A stretch of 64,000 nucleotides of DNA, taken from NCBI GenBank assembly GCA_019636615.1, contig JAHBXF010000001.1, positions 496,001-560,000 of the forward strand, written 5' to 3'. Positions 9,111 to 20,349 of the stretch are shown one piece after another. Source of the stretch: Phycisphaeraceae bacterium. Lineage in GTDB: Bacteria > Planctomycetota > Phycisphaerae > Phycisphaerales > UBA1924. The position numbers and the translations under genes were made by a program. Under the pieces are notes generated by a model that was not told the DNA's origin, did no database searches, and saw only the letters and a program-made list of their open reading frames with translations. The stretch's first letter is position 1, and every line of letters begins with the position of its first letter.

Positions 9111-10067
9111 ATGACCACGCCCCTCCCCGAACCCGCGGCGGGCGAATCGGCCATCACCCGGTGGTTGCCCGACTCGGCGCGCGCCGTGACCGACTACCGG
9201 CTCATCGATCTTCAGGGCTCCACCATCACGGTCGGCTCGTTCGTGGCCTTCCTCGTGGTGCTCATCATCGGCCTGTGGGTCTCCAAGATCATCAGCAGGC
9301 TGCTGGTGCGGCTGATCGCCTCGAAACTCAGGATGCACCCCGGCGCCGCCGTCGCAACGCGGTCGCTGATCTTCTACGCGCTGGCCGCCATCGTTTTCCT
9401 GCTGGCGCTCAAGGCCGTCGATGTCCCGCTGAGCATCTTCGCCGTGGCGGGCGGGGCCATCGCCATCGGCGTGGGCTTCGGCAGCCAGAACATCCTCAAC
9501 AACTTCATCTCCGGCCTCATCCTGCTCATCGAGCGCCCCGTGCGCGTGGGCGACATCGTCCACCTCGAAGGCCCCTACGCCGTCAACGGCGTGGTGCGCG
9601 AGATCGGCGGCCGCAGCACCCGCATCGTCACCGGCGAAAACGTCGAGATCGTTGTGCCAAACAGCACGCTCCTGCAGCAGAACGTCGTGAACTGGACCCT
9701 CAGCGACGACGAAATCCGAACCTGCATCACCGTGCGCATCGCCTACGGCTCGCCCGTTCAGGAGGCCCGCGACATCCTGCTCGAAGCGGCCAAAGACCAC
9801 GGCCTGGTCCTCAAGTCGCCCCAGCCCGTCGTGCTCCTCGACGACCTGGCCGAAGACGCGATCATCCTCCGCCTTTTCTTCTGGATGCACGTGCGACGCC
9901 CCTTCGAGCGCCGCACCGTCGAGAGCGACCTGCGCTTCAAGATCGAAAAAACCTTCCGCCAGCGCGCCATCGTCTTCGCCTTCCCGCAGCGCGATGTTCA
10001 CCTCTCCGCAGACGCCCCGATCCCCGTCACCCTGAGCCCGCCGCCCCCCGCACCGACACACCCGTGA
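9111..10067 (+). CDS. MscS-family mechanosensitive ion channel
   Basis: 318 residues. It has two or three N-terminal membrane helices, a pore-lining helix rich in Gly and Ala (FAVAGGAIAIGVGFGSQNILNNF, about residues 105-127), and then the conserved beta domain ERPVRVGDIV...GVVREIGGRSTRIVT and VPNSTLLQQNVVNWT. This is the MscS signature; the channel opens under membrane tension to release solutes at hypo-osmotic shock. The cytoplasmic vestibule ends in a Pro-rich tail (PVTLSPPPPAPTHP). It sits immediately after the SLC13-type gene, 13 bases apart, so the two are probably co-transcribed. It is somewhat longer than E. coli MscS (286) because of the polar N-terminal 45 residues. Confidence 0.9.
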   Translation: MTTPLPEPAAGESAITRWLPDSARAVTDYRLIDLQGSTITVGSFVAFLVVLIIGLWVSKIISRLLVRLIASKLRMHPGAAVATRSLIFYALAAIVFLLALKAVDVPLSIFAVAGGAIAIGVGFGSQNILNNFISGLILLIERPVRVGDIVHLEGPYAVNGVVREIGGRSTRIVTGENVEIVVPNSTLLQQNVVNWTLSDDEIRTCITVRIAYGSPVQEARDILLEAAKDHGLVLKSPQPVVLLDDLAEDAIILRLFFWMHVRRPFERRTVESDLRFKIEKTFRQRAIVFAFPQRDVHLSADAPIPVTLSPPPPAPTHP

Positions 10068-10122
10068 ACGGCTGACCGCCCCCCCCCCACGCCAACGACA
10101 ACCGCACGTACCCTCACCGGTC

Positions 10123-11994
<1,872 letters not shown>

Positions 11995-12042
11995 CCCGCC
12001 CCCGCATCCACACATCCACCCCTCCCACGCACCCACACCACC

Positions 12043-12396
12043 ATGCACGACCAATCCGCACAAGGCAACGACTTCTTCAAGTGCGACTTCTGCCTTGCTT
12101 CATGGGCCGACGACCGGCCGATGGTCGAGGGCCACAGGGGCAGCCTCATCTGCGCCCACTGCCTCACCGCCGCCTACTCCCTCGTGGTGCTCCACAAGAA
12201 GGGCCTGCTCGTGGCGCCCCACATCACCTGCACCCTGTGCCTCACCCACCACGACACCCCGCACTACGCCCACGCCGGCACGGCCGACGCCCCCGGCGGG
12301 GCCGTCGCCTGCGAGCGCTGCATCAAACAGTCCGCCGCGATCCTCGCCAAAGACCCCGAATCAGGGTGGTCCAAGCCCGTCACGCCGGCCCTCTGA
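12043..12396 (+). CDS. Small protein with four CxxC zinc-ribbon motifs
   Basis: 117 residues, no named family recognised. It contains four CxxC pairs (CDFC, CAHC, CTLC, CERC), enough for two four-cysteine zinc sites, with no membrane segment and no signal peptide. The first pair of motifs resembles ClpX-type C4 zinc ribbons (FKCDFC...ICAHC). Likely a cytoplasmic zinc-ribbon protein with a binding or regulatory role. It follows the ABC exporter by 48 bases and precedes the methyltransferase gene by 190 bases on the same strand. The start is the first ATG; no strong ribosome binding site is seen. Confidence 0.6.
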   Translation: MHDQSAQGNDFFKCDFCLASWADDRPMVEGHRGSLICAHCLTAAYSLVVLHKKGLLVAPHITCTLCLTHHDTPHYAHAGTADAPGGAVACERCIKQSAAILAKDPESGWSKPVTPAL

Positions 12397-12586
12397 CATC
12401 CCGCCCGCGTCGCTTCGCGGTTTCTTGCAATCTTCATCCCGCGTCCGCCATGCCGTGCCCGCCGCCGCCGATGCCGCGAATGCCGGGGCGCGCGAAGACT
12501 TGTTGGCAGACCGCCCACCCCTTCATGCATCGCGGCCCCGCCCGGGTCGATACCTTGGTGTGTCTCAGAGCGCAACGATCCCCCGT

Positions 12587-13501
12587 ATGAGCGATACACG
12601 CCCACTCCCCTCTGCATCGACGTGCGGCGGCTCAGGCGCGTTCACCGAACTGCGCGACCTCTGGAGCGCATCACGCGTCGCCATGCGGCGCGTGCCCCGC
12701 GATGTCGAAGTCACGGTGCGAATCTGCCGCGAAGCCGGCAACCAGATCGCCTCGCTCATGGGCCGCCCCCTCGACGGGTGCCACGCGATGGAGATCGGCC
12801 CCGGGCAATGGCAGGGTCAGGCCCGTTACTTCGCCACCATGTGCCGCGTCACCGGGATCGACCTCGACGTGATGCCCACGGGGTTCGACCTCGCAGGATA
12901 CTGGCGTATGTGGCGCGACAACGGCTCGCGCCGTCTTGCGAAGACCCTCGGCCGCAAACTCCTGGGCATCGACCGCGCCATCATCCGCGAATACACACGC
13001 CAGATCGGCCCGCCCCGATTCCCCATCACGCTCAGCCGCGCCGACGCCACACGCACCAACTTCCCCGACGGCCACTTCGACTTCGTCTACTCCTTCAACG
13101 TCATGGAGCACATCCCCGATCCCGCCGCGGTCTTCCGCGAGTGCATCCGGGTTGTCAAGCCCGGCGGCGTGGTTCACCACGACCTTCACCTCTACACCTG
13201 CGACAGCGGCAACCACGACCCCCGTGTCGTCTCCGGCGAACGCGAGGGCCTTCCATACTGGCCGCACCTGCGCCCCGCGCACGCGCCCCTCGTTCGCTAC
13301 GGCGGCTATGTCAATAAACTCCCGCTGGCCCGCTGGCGAGAGATCATCCACGAGAACTTCCCCGGCGCTATCCTCAGCGCACGCACGGACGAACACTTGA
13401 CAGACGAAGCCGCTCGCCTCCACGCCGCCGGCGAACTCGCGGACTATTCCTCCGAAGACCTCCTCACACGCAACATCTTCTTCTCCTGGCGCAAACCCTG
13501 A
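12587..13501 (+). CDS. SAM-dependent methyltransferase (class I, Methyltransf_11-like)
   Basis: 304 residues from ATG 12587; the frame continues far upstream but overlaps the zinc-ribbon gene in a different frame, so the extra part is discarded. Motif I is AMEIGPGQWQGQARYFA, the acidic residue after strand 2 is in VTGIDLDVMP, and FDFVYSFNVMEHIPDPAAVF plus RVVKPGGVVHHDLHLY are motifs typical of class I methyltransferases acting on small molecules or sugars. It is followed 19 bases later by a glycosyltransferase gene, suggesting a role in modifying a surface glycan or glycolipid; substrate unknown. Confidence 0.75.
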   Translation: MSDTRPLPSASTCGGSGAFTELRDLWSASRVAMRRVPRDVEVTVRICREAGNQIASLMGRPLDGCHAMEIGPGQWQGQARYFATMCRVTGIDLDVMPTGFDLAGYWRMWRDNGSRRLAKTLGRKLLGIDRAIIREYTRQIGPPRFPITLSRADATRTNFPDGHFDFVYSFNVMEHIPDPAAVFRECIRVVKPGGVVHHDLHLYTCDSGNHDPRVVSGEREGLPYWPHLRPAHAPLVRYGGYVNKLPLARWREIIHENFPGAILSARTDEHLTDEAARLHAAGELADYSSEDLLTRNIFFSWRKP

Positions 13502-13520
13502 TCTCCACACGCCCCTCGCG

Positions 13521-14684
13521 ATGAACATCCTTCACTACCTCCCATCCATGCGCCTCGTCCGCGGCGGCCCGGTGCGCGCCGTCATCGACCTCACCGCCCG
13601 CCTCAGCGCCGCGGGCGACCGCGTCACCATCCTCACCTGCGAACGCGGCGATGCCCCCGCCGCCTGGACCGGCGAAGACCACGCCCGCCCTCACGTCATC
13701 GAGATCCCCCAGCCCGACATCACCAACGGCCCCATCCACCGCCGGCACGCCGCCGTGATGCGCCGCGAAACCGCCGCGGCAGATATCGTCCACGTCCACG
13801 GCGTCTGGAACTACTCCAACGTGCAGATGGCCAACCTCGCGCGAGCCGCCGGCAAGCCCTACGTCGTCAGCCTGCGGGGAATGCTCGACGACTGGTCGAT
13901 GGAGCAGAAAGCCCTCAAAAAACGCCTCTTCCACGCCCTCGTCTACAAAGCCTTCCTCGAACGCGCCCGCGCCGTGCACTGCACCGCACAGGCCGAACTC
14001 GACCAGAGCCGCAAGTGGTTCCCCAGAGGCCGAGGCGTCGTCATCGCCAACCTCCTCGACCTCACTCCCTTCCGCTCGCCCCCGGGGCCAGACCTCGCCC
14101 GAGAGAAATACCCCGTCCTTACGCGCGGCCGCCCCAACATCCTCTTCCTCTCACGCCTTCATTACAAGAAGGGCGTCGAAGTGCTCATCCAGGCCGCCGC
14201 CAGGCTGCGCGACCGAGGCACGCCCTGCACCTTCATCTTCGCCGGCACCGGCGACCCCGATTACTCCGCCCGAATGCAGGAACTCGTCGGTGAACTCGAA
14301 CTCGACGACCTCGTGCAGTTCGTCGGCCACGTCGGCGGCTCGCTCAAAATCAGCCTCTACCAGGCCGCCGACATCTTCGCACTCCCCACCAGCCAGGAAA
14401 ACTTCGGCTTTGTCTTCCCCGAGGCCCTCGCCAGCGGAACACCCATCATCACCACCAAGGGCGTTGATATCTGGGGCGAACTGCTCGAAGGCGGCGCGGC
14501 CTCGATCATCGACCGCACTCCCGAGGCATTCGCCTCCGAGATCGCCGCCCTCATCACCGATCCGGCCCGCCTCGACGCCATGCGCGCCGCCTCGCGCCCC
14601 TTCGTCTTCCGCACCTACGACGAGGCCACCCTGCTCAGCGAGTATCAGCGGATGTACCGCGACGCCCTCCCCGGCGCCCGCTGA
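13521..14684 (+). CDS. Glycosyltransferase family 4 (GT-B fold)
   Basis: 387 residues. The N-terminal domain begins MNILHYLPSMRLVRGGPVRAV with the Gly-rich acceptor loop. The C-terminal donor domain has ILFLSRLHYKKGVEVLIQAA and the GT4 signature ENFGFVFPEALASGTPIITT, where the two Glu residues seven apart bind the nucleotide sugar. Such retaining enzymes add a sugar from UDP- or GDP-sugars to polysaccharides or lipids. With the adjacent methyltransferase and nearby exporter and O-antigen-ligase-type genes, a role in surface polysaccharide synthesis is likely but not proven. Full length; the start ATG is the only sensible one. Confidence 0.85.
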   Translation: MNILHYLPSMRLVRGGPVRAVIDLTARLSAAGDRVTILTCERGDAPAAWTGEDHARPHVIEIPQPDITNGPIHRRHAAVMRRETAAADIVHVHGVWNYSNVQMANLARAAGKPYVVSLRGMLDDWSMEQKALKKRLFHALVYKAFLERARAVHCTAQAELDQSRKWFPRGRGVVIANLLDLTPFRSPPGPDLAREKYPVLTRGRPNILFLSRLHYKKGVEVLIQAAARLRDRGTPCTFIFAGTGDPDYSARMQELVGELELDDLVQFVGHVGGSLKISLYQAADIFALPTSQENFGFVFPEALASGTPIITTKGVDIWGELLEGGAASIIDRTPEAFASEIAALITDPARLDAMRAASRPFVFRTYDEATLLSEYQRMYRDALPGAR

Positions 14685-14854
14685 TCCACCCCGGCCGCCC
14701 CGCCCCCGGGCAACTCACCCCCGGGCCCGAAACCCGTTCCCTGTCAATACCAACAAACCAGCCACGCCCCGCCGGCGCCCCGGGGGGTTTACAGTCACCA
14801 CGCGCCCACGATTTCACGCCTCGATTCGCCTCACCCGCCTTGCCTGCAACCCCC

Positions 14855-16648
14855 ATGCCCACCGGCCACCCTCATCGCTCCACCCTCGCACACGCCCCCG
14901 CGGCCAGGCTCATCGCGCTCGCGCTCCTCTCGCTGGCCCCCGGCGCGTGCCGCTCGGTCTACAACCCGTTCACCGAGGCGGATGAAGACCGCGCCCGCAC
15001 CATCGCCCTTTCTCGTCTGCGCGAACTGCGCGCCGGTTCGCTCGACGAGTACCGCCGCGAAGGCCCACCCCAGACCCCCGAAGAACAGACCCGCGCCGTG
15101 ATGTCCCGCTTCGCCGGGCTCGAAGCCGTCGAACTCACCCTTGAAGAGTGCCGCGCCAGCACCCTCGAGCGCAACCTCAACCTCAAGGTCGCGCTCATCG
15201 ACCCCGCCATCGCCCGCGAGCGCGCCGGGGCCGAAGAAGCCAAGTTCGAGTCCACCTTCTTTACCCGCGCCGCGTGGCAGAACTTCGACTCGCCCACCGC
15301 CTCCAACCTCGATTCGGCCCAGTCCGAGCGCCGCCTGATCACCCCCGGGGTGCGCATCCCCATGCGCACCGGCGGCAACGTCACCGTCTCCCTTCCTGTC
15401 AGCAAAGCCGAGACCGACAACCAGTTCTCCACACTCAACCCCGCCTACAACAGCGACCTGCAGTTCTCCATCTCGCACGAACTGCTCCGAAACGCCGGCC
15501 GGCGCGTCAACACCGCCTCGATCCGCATCGCGCAGTACAGCCAGCAGGTCTCCGAGGCCCAGACCAAACTCGAGATCATCCGTCAACTCGCCGCCGTCGA
15601 CCGCGCCTACTGGCGGCTCTACCAGGCTCGCGCCGAACTCGATGTCCGCCAGCAGCAGTACGAACTGGCCGTGGCTCAACTCGATCGCGCCCGCCGCCGC
15701 GTCGACGCCGGCTCGGCCCCCGAGATCGAGGTCATCCGCGCCCAGGCCGGTGTCGCCGACCGTCTCGAAACCATCATCGCCGTGCAGAACGCCCTCCGGC
15801 TTCAGCAGCGCGAACTCAAACGCATCATCAACATGCCCGGGCTCGATGTCGATTCCCCGGTCATGCTCACCCCAACCTCCCTCCCCGACCCCGTCGAGTA
15901 TGTCATCGACCACGCCCAGACCTGCCAGGCCGCGCTGACCAACCGCATGGAACTGCTGGAACTCGAACTGCGCCTCGCCGCCGACGCCGCCTCGATCGAT
16001 GTCGCCCGCAGCCAGTCCCTGCCCCTCTTCACCGTCGACTACACCTACCGCATCAACGGCCTCGGCCGCAGCATGCAGGACTCCTTCCACACGCTGCAAC
16101 GCAACAACTTCGCCGACTGGGAGGCCGGGCTGAACTTCGAGATCCCCCTGGGCAACGAGGCCGCTCGCTCACGACTGCGCGAAACCATCCTCACGCGCAT
16201 CCAGCGGCTGGCCACCAAAGAAGCCCGCGAACAGGCCATCCGACTCGAAGTTCTCAACGCCGCCGACACCATCGACGGCACCTGGCAGCGAATCCTCGCC
16301 GCACGCCAGAGCGTCATCCTCAACACCCGCGCCCTGCAGGCCGAGCAGCGACAGTTCGATGTCGGCCAGTGCACCTCCAACGACGTGCTCGACGCCGCCA
16401 CCCGTCTGGCCGACGCGCAGTCCGCCGAGATCCGCGCCCTCACCGACCACCAGATCGCCCAGATCGACCTCGCTTTCGCCACCGGCACCCTCCTGGGCGC
16501 CGGCAAAGTCGATTGGGAGCCCCTCCCCCGCCCCGGCACCGGCTCGCGCGACACCGACCCCGCCGAATCCCTCCCCCCTTCTCTGCTCGATGATGCCCAC
16601 CTCCACCCGCCGCGGGCGGTACCATCCCCCGTCCCTCTCACCCCTTAA
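14855..16648 (+). CDS. TolC-family outer membrane efflux protein
   Basis: About 597 residues. The N-terminus (LIALALLSLAPGACRS) is a signal peptide ending in a Cys that may be lipidated, although the lipobox is imperfect. The body has two repeated outer-membrane-efflux (OEP) units: long amphipathic helices rich in Arg, Glu and Ala, such as KLEIIRQLAAVDRAYWRLYQARAELDV and QQYELAVAQLDRARRRVDAGSAPEIEV, and the second copy near GQCTSNDVLDAATRLADAQS. TolC trimers form the outer membrane exit duct of type I and RND exporters. No partner adaptor gene is adjacent; the PBP2 gene starts 15 bases later. It is longer than E. coli TolC (493) mainly through an N-terminal polar region and a Pro-rich tail. 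Confidence 0.8.
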   Translation: MPTGHPHRSTLAHAPAARLIALALLSLAPGACRSVYNPFTEADEDRARTIALSRLRELRAGSLDEYRREGPPQTPEEQTRAVMSRFAGLEAVELTLEECRASTLERNLNLKVALIDPAIARERAGAEEAKFESTFFTRAAWQNFDSPTASNLDSAQSERRLITPGVRIPMRTGGNVTVSLPVSKAETDNQFSTLNPAYNSDLQFSISHELLRNAGRRVNTASIRIAQYSQQVSEAQTKLEIIRQLAAVDRAYWRLYQARAELDVRQQQYELAVAQLDRARRRVDAGSAPEIEVIRAQAGVADRLETIIAVQNALRLQQRELKRIINMPGLDVDSPVMLTPTSLPDPVEYVIDHAQTCQAALTNRMELLELELRLAADAASIDVARSQSLPLFTVDYTYRINGLGRSMQDSFHTLQRNNFADWEAGLNFEIPLGNEAARSRLRETILTRIQRLATKEAREQAIRLEVLNAADTIDGTWQRILAARQSVILNTRALQAEQRQFDVGQCTSNDVLDAATRLADAQSAEIRALTDHQIAQIDLAFATGTLLGAGKVDWEPLPRPGTGSRDTDPAESLPPSLLDDAHLHPPRAVPSPVPLTP

Positions 16649-16663
16649 GGCGGCGCGGCAAGG

Positions 16664-19033
16664 ATGCTGCTCGAAACACTTTTCCCAAGCCTGTTCGCGC
16701 GCCGCGTGCTGCTCCTCGCGGCCGGCCTCTCCTTCGCCGCGCTCCCGCTGGCCCTGCAACTCACGCGCCTCACCGGCCCCAAGCACGATGAACTCCTCGC
16801 GCAGGCCGAGCAACGCCTCGTCCGCCGCCAATGGACCCCCACCGTGCGTGGCCGCGTGCTCGACCGGCACGCCCGCGTCCTCGCGCAAGACCGCCCCAGT
16901 TACGACATCGTCGTGGCCTTCCCCGTCATCACCGGCGAATGGGCCCGAAGCCAGGCCGGCATAGCCGCCCGCCGCGCCGCGGGCGCCGGCGGCTGGGCCA
17001 ACATGTCACCGGCCGACCGCGACGACCTCACCGAGCGCTTCCTGCCTGTCTACCAGGCCCACCTCGAACGCGGCTGGGACCGACTCGCCTCGCTCGTGGG
17101 CGTGCCGCGGGCGCACCTCGACGCCCAGCGCGACGCCGTCTACGCCGCCGTGACCTCGCGACACGCCGCGCTGGTGGCTCGCCGCGTTGAATCAGCGATC
17201 GAAGAAGCCAACGCCCGCGGCCAGGCATTGACAGACGCCGCACGCCGCGCCATCGAACGGCGCGCCTCCCAGCCCATCGCCGAGATGCGCGCCAGCCACA
17301 CGCTGCTCACGCGCGTCGACGACGACATCGGCTTTCAGTGCGCCGCGCTCGCCGGCGACGAAACCCTGCCCGACGCCACGCTGCTCGCCGATGATTCGCT
17401 CGCCTCGGCCCTCGTCGCCGTGCCCCTGGTGCCCGGGATGGATGTCATCGACAGCGGAGAACGCGACTACCCCTACGAATCTCTCTCCATCTCGGTCGAT
17501 CGTTCCGCGTTCCCCTCGCCTCTCGCCTCCCGCACGCCCCTGAGCGTGTGGGTCGAAGGCGTCGCATGCCACATCCTCGGCCACCTGCGCGACCGTGTCG
17601 CCGGCGACTGGGCCGGCGTGCCCGGTGATGCCTCCCGCCGTCGCGCCTTCCTCGACGCCAACCCTGCCGCCGCGCGCGATGCCTTCACCGCCGACGGCGA
17701 AGACCGCGGCGCCTACCGCGAGGGCGACCGCATCGGCGATGCGGGCCTCGAAGCCATGCAGGAGCACACCCTGCGCGGGCTGCGCGGCGTGAAAACCACG
17801 CGCCTCGACACCCGCACCGCCGACATCCTCCCCGCGCAGCCGGGGCAAGATGTCACACTCACGCTCGACCTCCTCCTGCAGGCCCGCATCCAAGCACTCA
17901 TGAGCCCCGAACTGGGCCTGGCCACCGTGCAGCCCTGGCAGGGAGACGAGCGCCAACGCCCCACCGGCACACCACTCTACGGCGCGGCCGTGGTGCTCGA
18001 TGTCGACACCGCCGAGATCATCGCCATGGTCTCCACCCCCACCTACACGCGCCGCCAACTCCGCGAAGATCCGCGCAGCGTCTTCGGCGACGAGGTCGCC
18101 ACCGCGCACATCAACCGCGCCATCGCCAAGCCCTACCCGCCCGGCTCGGTGGTGAAAGCCGCCGTGCTCGCCGGCGCTGTCACCAACGGCAACTACAACC
18201 CCGACCACCGCATCCACTGCGGCGGGCACCTGCTGCCCAACCGGCCGGACATGTACCGCTGCCTCATCTACAAACGCTACTCAACCACACACTCTATCGT
18301 CCTCGGGCGAGACCTCGACGGCACCGACGCCGTGATGGTCTCGTGCAACGTCTTCTTCTTCACCCTCGGCCGGCGCATGGGTGTCGAGGGCCTCGTTCCT
18401 TTCTACCGCTCCATGGGCATCGGAGAACCCTTCGGTCTGGGCGTCGGCCCCGAGTTCCGCGGCCAACTCGGCGCTCGCGCCGACAGTTCCGACCTCGCGC
18501 TGCCCGACGCCATCCAGATGGCCATCGGCCAGGGCCCCATCGCCTGGACCCCGCTGCACGCCGCGGATGTCTTCGCCACCATCGCCCGAGGCGGCGTGCG
18601 CCGCCCTCCGGTCATCATCCGCGCTTCCATGCGCGATGATCCCTCAGACCTCGCGTGGAACAGCAGGGGCGTGGCACAAGCCATGGAGGGCCTGCGCCTC
18701 GCCGTGAACGGCGAGCGCGGCACCGGCCGCACCCTCACCATCAATCAACGCCAAGAGCCCATCTTCAACGCGCCGGGCGTCAACGTGTGGGGAAAGACCG
18801 GCACCGCCGAAGCCCCGCCCATCATGGGCCCAGACCCCGACGGCCCAGACGGCCCCCTCAAACCGTCCGTGCTCGAAGAGGGCGACCACTCCTGGTTCGT
18901 CATCCTGGCTGGGCGCGACAGGCCCCGCTACGCCATCTCCGTCGTCATCGACTACGGCGGCAGCGGCGGCAAGGTCAGCGGCCCCATCGCCAACCAGATC
19001 ATCCACGCCCTCATCGCCGAGGGATACTTGTAA
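16664..19033 (+). CDS. mrdA: Penicillin-binding protein 2 (peptidoglycan D,D-transpeptidase)
   Basis: 789 residues; makes peptide crosslinks in peptidoglycan in the periplasm, working with RodA. It has one N-terminal membrane anchor (about residues 8-30), a dimerisation/pedestal region, and the transpeptidase domain with all three active-site motifs: Ser495-x-x-Lys498 in YPPGSVVKAA, Ser560-Cys-Asn562 in MVSCNVFFF, and Lys711-Thr-Gly713 in WGKTGTAE. The domain order and the YPPGS context are those of PBP2 rather than PBP3. It is about 150 residues longer than the E. coli protein (633); the extra sequence lies between the anchor and the catalytic domain and is rich in Ala, Arg and Asp. rodA follows 63 bases later, the usual pairing. 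Confidence 0.9.
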   Translation: MLLETLFPSLFARRVLLLAAGLSFAALPLALQLTRLTGPKHDELLAQAEQRLVRRQWTPTVRGRVLDRHARVLAQDRPSYDIVVAFPVITGEWARSQAGIAARRAAGAGGWANMSPADRDDLTERFLPVYQAHLERGWDRLASLVGVPRAHLDAQRDAVYAAVTSRHAALVARRVESAIEEANARGQALTDAARRAIERRASQPIAEMRASHTLLTRVDDDIGFQCAALAGDETLPDATLLADDSLASALVAVPLVPGMDVIDSGERDYPYESLSISVDRSAFPSPLASRTPLSVWVEGVACHILGHLRDRVAGDWAGVPGDASRRRAFLDANPAAARDAFTADGEDRGAYREGDRIGDAGLEAMQEHTLRGLRGVKTTRLDTRTADILPAQPGQDVTLTLDLLLQARIQALMSPELGLATVQPWQGDERQRPTGTPLYGAAVVLDVDTAEIIAMVSTPTYTRRQLREDPRSVFGDEVATAHINRAIAKPYPPGSVVKAAVLAGAVTNGNYNPDHRIHCGGHLLPNRPDMYRCLIYKRYSTTHSIVLGRDLDGTDAVMVSCNVFFFTLGRRMGVEGLVPFYRSMGIGEPFGLGVGPEFRGQLGARADSSDLALPDAIQMAIGQGPIAWTPLHAADVFATIARGGVRRPPVIIRASMRDDPSDLAWNSRGVAQAMEGLRLAVNGERGTGRTLTINQRQEPIFNAPGVNVWGKTGTAEAPPIMGPDPDGPDGPLKPSVLEEGDHSWFVILAGRDRPRYAISVVIDYGGSGGKVSGPIANQIIHALIAEGYL

Positions 19034-19096
19034 TGTCTCACCCGCACACCCGCGGCACGCACGCCGCCCCGCACGCCCGCTGATCAACCGCCCACG

Positions 19097-20323
19097 ATGC
19101 CCTACGCGGCCAGTTCATCCCGTCGCCCGGGGGTTGTCAGCGCCATCATCCACGGCGCGTTGTCGCTCTCGCGCGCGTGGCCCGCGCTGCCCACGGTCGT
19201 CGCGTCGCTGGCCCTCTCGCTGCTGAGCATCTACCTCATCGATGTCGCTTCCACGCGCGACCCCTACGACGGCGTGCGGCCCCTCTCTGCCCCGGCTGTG
19301 CGCCAGGCTCTCTATCTCCTCATCGCCATCGCCGCCTCGGTGCTGGCGATCGCCCCCCCCTACCGCCGCCTGGGCACGCTCTCCTGGACACTGCTGGGAA
19401 TCTCGGTGCTCTTCCTGATCTTCCTGCTCATCCCCGGCGTGCCCGCCTCCATCGTGCGCCCCCGCAACGGCGCGCGGTCATGGATCGACCTCGGCGTCGC
19501 CGACTTTCAGCCCAGCGAAATCGCCAAAATCGCCTACGTCCTCGTGCTGGCGTGGTACCTGCGCTTCCGCAGAAACCACCGCACCCTCTCGGGTCTGCTG
19601 CCCCCGGCCATCATCACGTTCATCCCCGTGGGCCTCATCCTGCTCCAGCCCGACCTGGGCACGGCGGCACTCTTCATCCCCGCGCTCTTCGCGGTGCTCG
19701 TCGCCGCGGGCGCCAAACTCCGTCACCTCTTCATGATCGTGCTCATCGCCACGCTCGCCGCGCCGGCCGTCTACCCCATCCTCAAGCCGCACCAGAAGCA
19801 GCGCATCGTGGGCCTGCTCCTGCAGATCCGCGGCGACACCAGCGCCGACCAGGACATCAACATGCAGAGCGTCACCAGCCAGCGGCTGGTCGGCGCGGGC
19901 GGACGCACCGGCGTAGGCGACGCCCACAGCCGCATGCTCCTGCACTACAACGCACTCCCCGAGCGACGCACCGACATGATCTTCGCCGTGGTGTGCAACC
20001 GCTTCGGTTGGCTGGGCGGGCTCGCCGTCATCGGCCTCTACGGCCTGTGGGCGCTGGGCGCCATCGCCACCGCCGCGGCCTGCCGCGAGCCCTTCGGGCG
20101 GCTCGCCTGCATCGGCCTGCTGGGCTTCATCGGCGTGCAGGTCTTCATCAACATCGGCATGAACATCGGCGTGGTGCCCATCGTCGGCATCACCCTGCCC
20201 TACATGAGTTTCGGCGGGTCGAGCATGCTCACCGTGTGGATCATGACCGGGCTCGTCGTCAACATCGCGTGGCGCCGCCCGCGCGTCACGCTCCGCAAAC
20301 CTTTCGTCTTTGAAGACGACTGA
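19097..20323 (+). CDS. rodA: SEDS-family peptidoglycan glycosyltransferase RodA
   Basis: 408 residues with about ten membrane segments. Polymerises lipid II into glycan strands during lateral wall growth. SEDS hallmarks are present: NGARSWIDLGVADFQPSEIAK, LLQPDLGTAALFIPA, a large periplasmic loop with QSVTSQRLVGAGGRTG and RRTDMIFAVVCNRFGWLGG (with the conserved acidic residue), and the terminal VPIVGITLPYMSFGGSSML. It directly follows the PBP2 gene, the standard PBP2-RodA elongasome pair. Presence of both is notable because many planctomycetes outside Phycisphaerae have lost several cell-wall division genes (general knowledge). The start ATG at 19097 gives a polar N-terminus of about 30 residues before the first helix. 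Confidence 0.9.
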   Translation: MPYAASSSRRPGVVSAIIHGALSLSRAWPALPTVVASLALSLLSIYLIDVASTRDPYDGVRPLSAPAVRQALYLLIAIAASVLAIAPPYRRLGTLSWTLLGISVLFLIFLLIPGVPASIVRPRNGARSWIDLGVADFQPSEIAKIAYVLVLAWYLRFRRNHRTLSGLLPPAIITFIPVGLILLQPDLGTAALFIPALFAVLVAAGAKLRHLFMIVLIATLAAPAVYPILKPHQKQRIVGLLLQIRGDTSADQDINMQSVTSQRLVGAGGRTGVGDAHSRMLLHYNALPERRTDMIFAVVCNRFGWLGGLAVIGLYGLWALGAIATAAACREPFGRLACIGLLGFIGVQVFINIGMNIGVVPIVGITLPYMSFGGSSMLTVWIMTGLVVNIAWRRPRVTLRKPFVFEDD

Positions 20324-20349
20324 CCCGCCACACAGGTCAAGAATCACCC

